Part shown: positions 62,477 to 64,000 of the stretch, one piece after another | Numbering within the stretch: position 1 is the first letter of the stretch | Layout of the letters: the number at the start of each line of letters is the position of its first letter | Source: Erigeron canadensis | Lineage: Eukaryota > Streptophyta > Magnoliopsida > Asterales > Asteraceae | Length of the DNA stretch: 64,000 nt | Direction: 5' to 3' | Assembly: GCF_010389155.1 (NCBI RefSeq) | Contig: NC_057766.1 | Location: forward strand, 39,441,516 to 39,505,515 | Program-made: the position numbers and the translations under genes | Notes under the pieces: model-generated | Told to the model about the DNA's origin: nothing | Databases searched by the model: none | Seen by the model: the letters and a program-made list of their open reading frames with translations, nothing else

Positions 62477-62495
62477 GTCCCCGGCAGCGGCGCCA
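62477..62495 (-). other. Primer-binding site for tRNA-Asp
   Basis: On the minus strand TGGCGCCGCTGCCGGGGAC lies 6 nt from the LTR. It matches the 3' end of plant tRNA-Asp(GUC), whose complement is TGGCGCCGTTGCCGGGGA, with one mismatch. This is the usual Athila primer. Confidence 0.88.
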
Positions 62496-62501
62496 AAAAC
62501 T

Positions 62502-64000
62502 TGATGTGCGAAATCTAGCTTTAAATTTATAACACGATTTACCGATTAATTCTGATTACTACACACTCACAGGCAGTGTACCTGATCGTATGCAGTATAG
62601 TGAATAACTGGTAAGCCGAGATCGTTCGCAAGGACTTAAACAAGCATTTGTAAAGACGTTCAATGATTCAAGTAAAATGGGGGTTTTCGTGGCCGAATTG
62701 CCACGATGCAAATAGTCAGTTGGAAATTAGTAATCCCACAGGATTAATCGAAAAAGAGTTATAGTTTATAACAAAAATTTAAAAGTCACCCATCTTGATT
62801 TCGCTCAACAGAATGTTAGGATTGCACATTTGATGAAGTTCAAATTCAATTTAGTGATTTAATGACCGAGACTCAAATTAATCGTTAACTCCGTACCCGT
62901 TAAGTTAACTACTTATTCGACTCTCTTATATAAACTAGGTTCGTTATTAAGACCGGTACCCCACGACGCCTTTTTATAATTTCCCTAGTTTAACAATTGT
63001 TTTGATCATTTCAGATAACAATTTTGCCTAATCGATTGTACCCAACCGTCAATCCGTCAATTCTTATCAATATTCACTGCCCCCTACCGTACCGTCATAG
63101 AACCAATTGCTTCTAGCAAAACAATCAAAATAACTTGTACCCAAATCCTAGTCGTCACTAAGAAACAAGCACAAATTATCCGCAATCAATAATTGAATAA
63201 CAAAGAATTAATAGATTAAGTTCACGACAAAATGTTAAATCAAATCACTTGAATTAATAAATATTGTGCAATCCCCACATAATGTCTCACTCCATCAAGA
63301 TGAATGAAAAGGTGATTAGCCACTCATATTGAAATACAAATAACAAAACAAAATGAAGGAATTCATCGTTACCTAGTACAAAGGATTGAACGGAAATAAC
63401 GAGGATAATCCAATTGTAATATCAATCTTCAAAAATGAGAAATCTGATCAAAAGTCTCCTAAAAATGTACTTGAAACGGCTGGAAAAATAACATAGGGTT
63501 TTGGGGTGAAAAACAAGCTATTTATATGTTTCCCAAAAATAGTTGTGCAGGTGTCGACATAAGCTGCTGCGCAGCTTATAAGCTGCTGCGCAGCTCCCCT
63601 CTGACCGCGGTTGACCGTTTGACTTTCATTGACTTCGCTGGAAATTCACTAGGCAAGCTGCTGCGCAGCTTACTAAGCTGCTGCGCAGCTTGAGTCCACT
63701 GTTCTACAACTGCTGCGCAGCTTTTAAGCTGCTGCGCAGCTTGAGCTTTCTGTTTTGTAGCTGCTGCGCAGCTTTTAAGCTGCTGCGCAGCTCTCCTAGC
63801 TCCAGATTTGACTTTCGTTGACTTTTACCAAACTTCATCCAAACGACCGGAAATCATCCGTAACCACTTATTTCACCCCAAGAATGTCGTTTTCTTCCAA
63901 AATACGCTCAAGTATCTGCTACTAACCTGAAACACTAACAGATACCAAAACGCAACAAATGTATATAAAACGACTCATAAACATGCTAACTTAACTATAT
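62502..64000 (-). repeat. Right LTR (5' LTR of the element), truncated by window edge
   Basis: Aligns with the left LTR from its first base to within about 30-40 bp of its end. It differs by about 13 single-base indels and perhaps one substitution. As the 5' LTR it carries the working promoter: TATAAATA on the minus strand at 63519-63526. Confidence 0.93.
63561..63792. repeat. CTGCTGCGCAG minisatellite in right LTR (8 copies)
   Basis: Same arrangement as the block in the left LTR, with identical spacers. Confidence 0.9.

Larger units (their letters stand above)
49996..64000 (-). mobile_element. Athila-type Ty3/gypsy LTR retrotransposon (right end cut by window)
   Basis: Element of about 14.04 kb on the minus strand. 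In its own 5'-3' order: LTR (right), PBS for tRNA-Asp, gag, protease, reverse transcriptase, RNase H, integrase, a non-coding stretch, an extra ORF in the envelope position, a long 3' non-coding part, PPT and LTR (left). The PBS, the FMDD RT box and the additional downstream ORF are the Athila lineage signature. The reading frames are interrupted many times by single-base shifts. The left target-site flank is CTCCC (49991-49995); the right flank is outside the window. Confidence 0.9.

Overview
This is nuclear DNA from a flowering plant, most likely a eudicot. The evidence is intron-rich plant genes, a MIR160 foldback, MITEs, Helitrons and hAT elements, and an Athila-type Ty3/gypsy retrotransposon primed by tRNA-Asp. 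I cannot name the species from the sequence; an asterid is only a guess. Intergenic DNA is AT-rich with many (TA)n tracts, and the unique genes are intact.

Layout. 1-856 holds a chaperonin-60 exon fragment followed by a Helitron-type 3' terminus. 2129-8319 is a 12-exon gene for an ER protein disulfide isomerase (two WCGHC sites, C-terminal KDEL). 8732-9196 is a small intronless gene for a secreted, Pro/Ser-rich, single-pass membrane protein resembling arabinogalactan proteins. 11.9-13.87 kb carries the V-type ATPase subunit G gene with an inferred 5'UTR intron. 14169-16536 (minus strand) is an 8-exon gene for a Trp/Tyr-permease-family transporter, probably plastidial. 16.5-24 kb is a transposon field: a Tourist-like MITE, a run of three foldback elements separated only by (TA)n, two hAT-type elements (one with a perfect 8-bp target duplication) and Helitron-type elements. 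24092-26216 is a two-exon group III patatin-like gene. 26.2-43.6 kb has no recognisable protein gene, only local duplications and small elements. 43.59-43.72 kb (minus strand) is a MIR160 precursor.

From 47.46 kb to the right edge the window is retrotransposon. The 5' part of an LTR-like sequence (47462-49995) is interrupted by an Athila element on the minus strand (49996 to beyond 64000). It has a complete left LTR, an almost complete right LTR, PBS, PPT, gag, protease, RT, RNase H, integrase and an additional ORF in the envelope position. Its reading frames are broken repeatedly. The two LTRs differ almost only by single-base indels, which suggests base-level assembly error in the repeat as well as, or instead of, true decay.

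The genes do not form a common pathway. They are ordinary housekeeping and development loci in a repeat-rich neighbourhood. I found no clear new biological system. The points most worth a second look are the MITE run in TA microsatellites, the CTGCGCAG-core minisatellite shared by the Athila LTRs and interior, and the indel-only LTR divergence.
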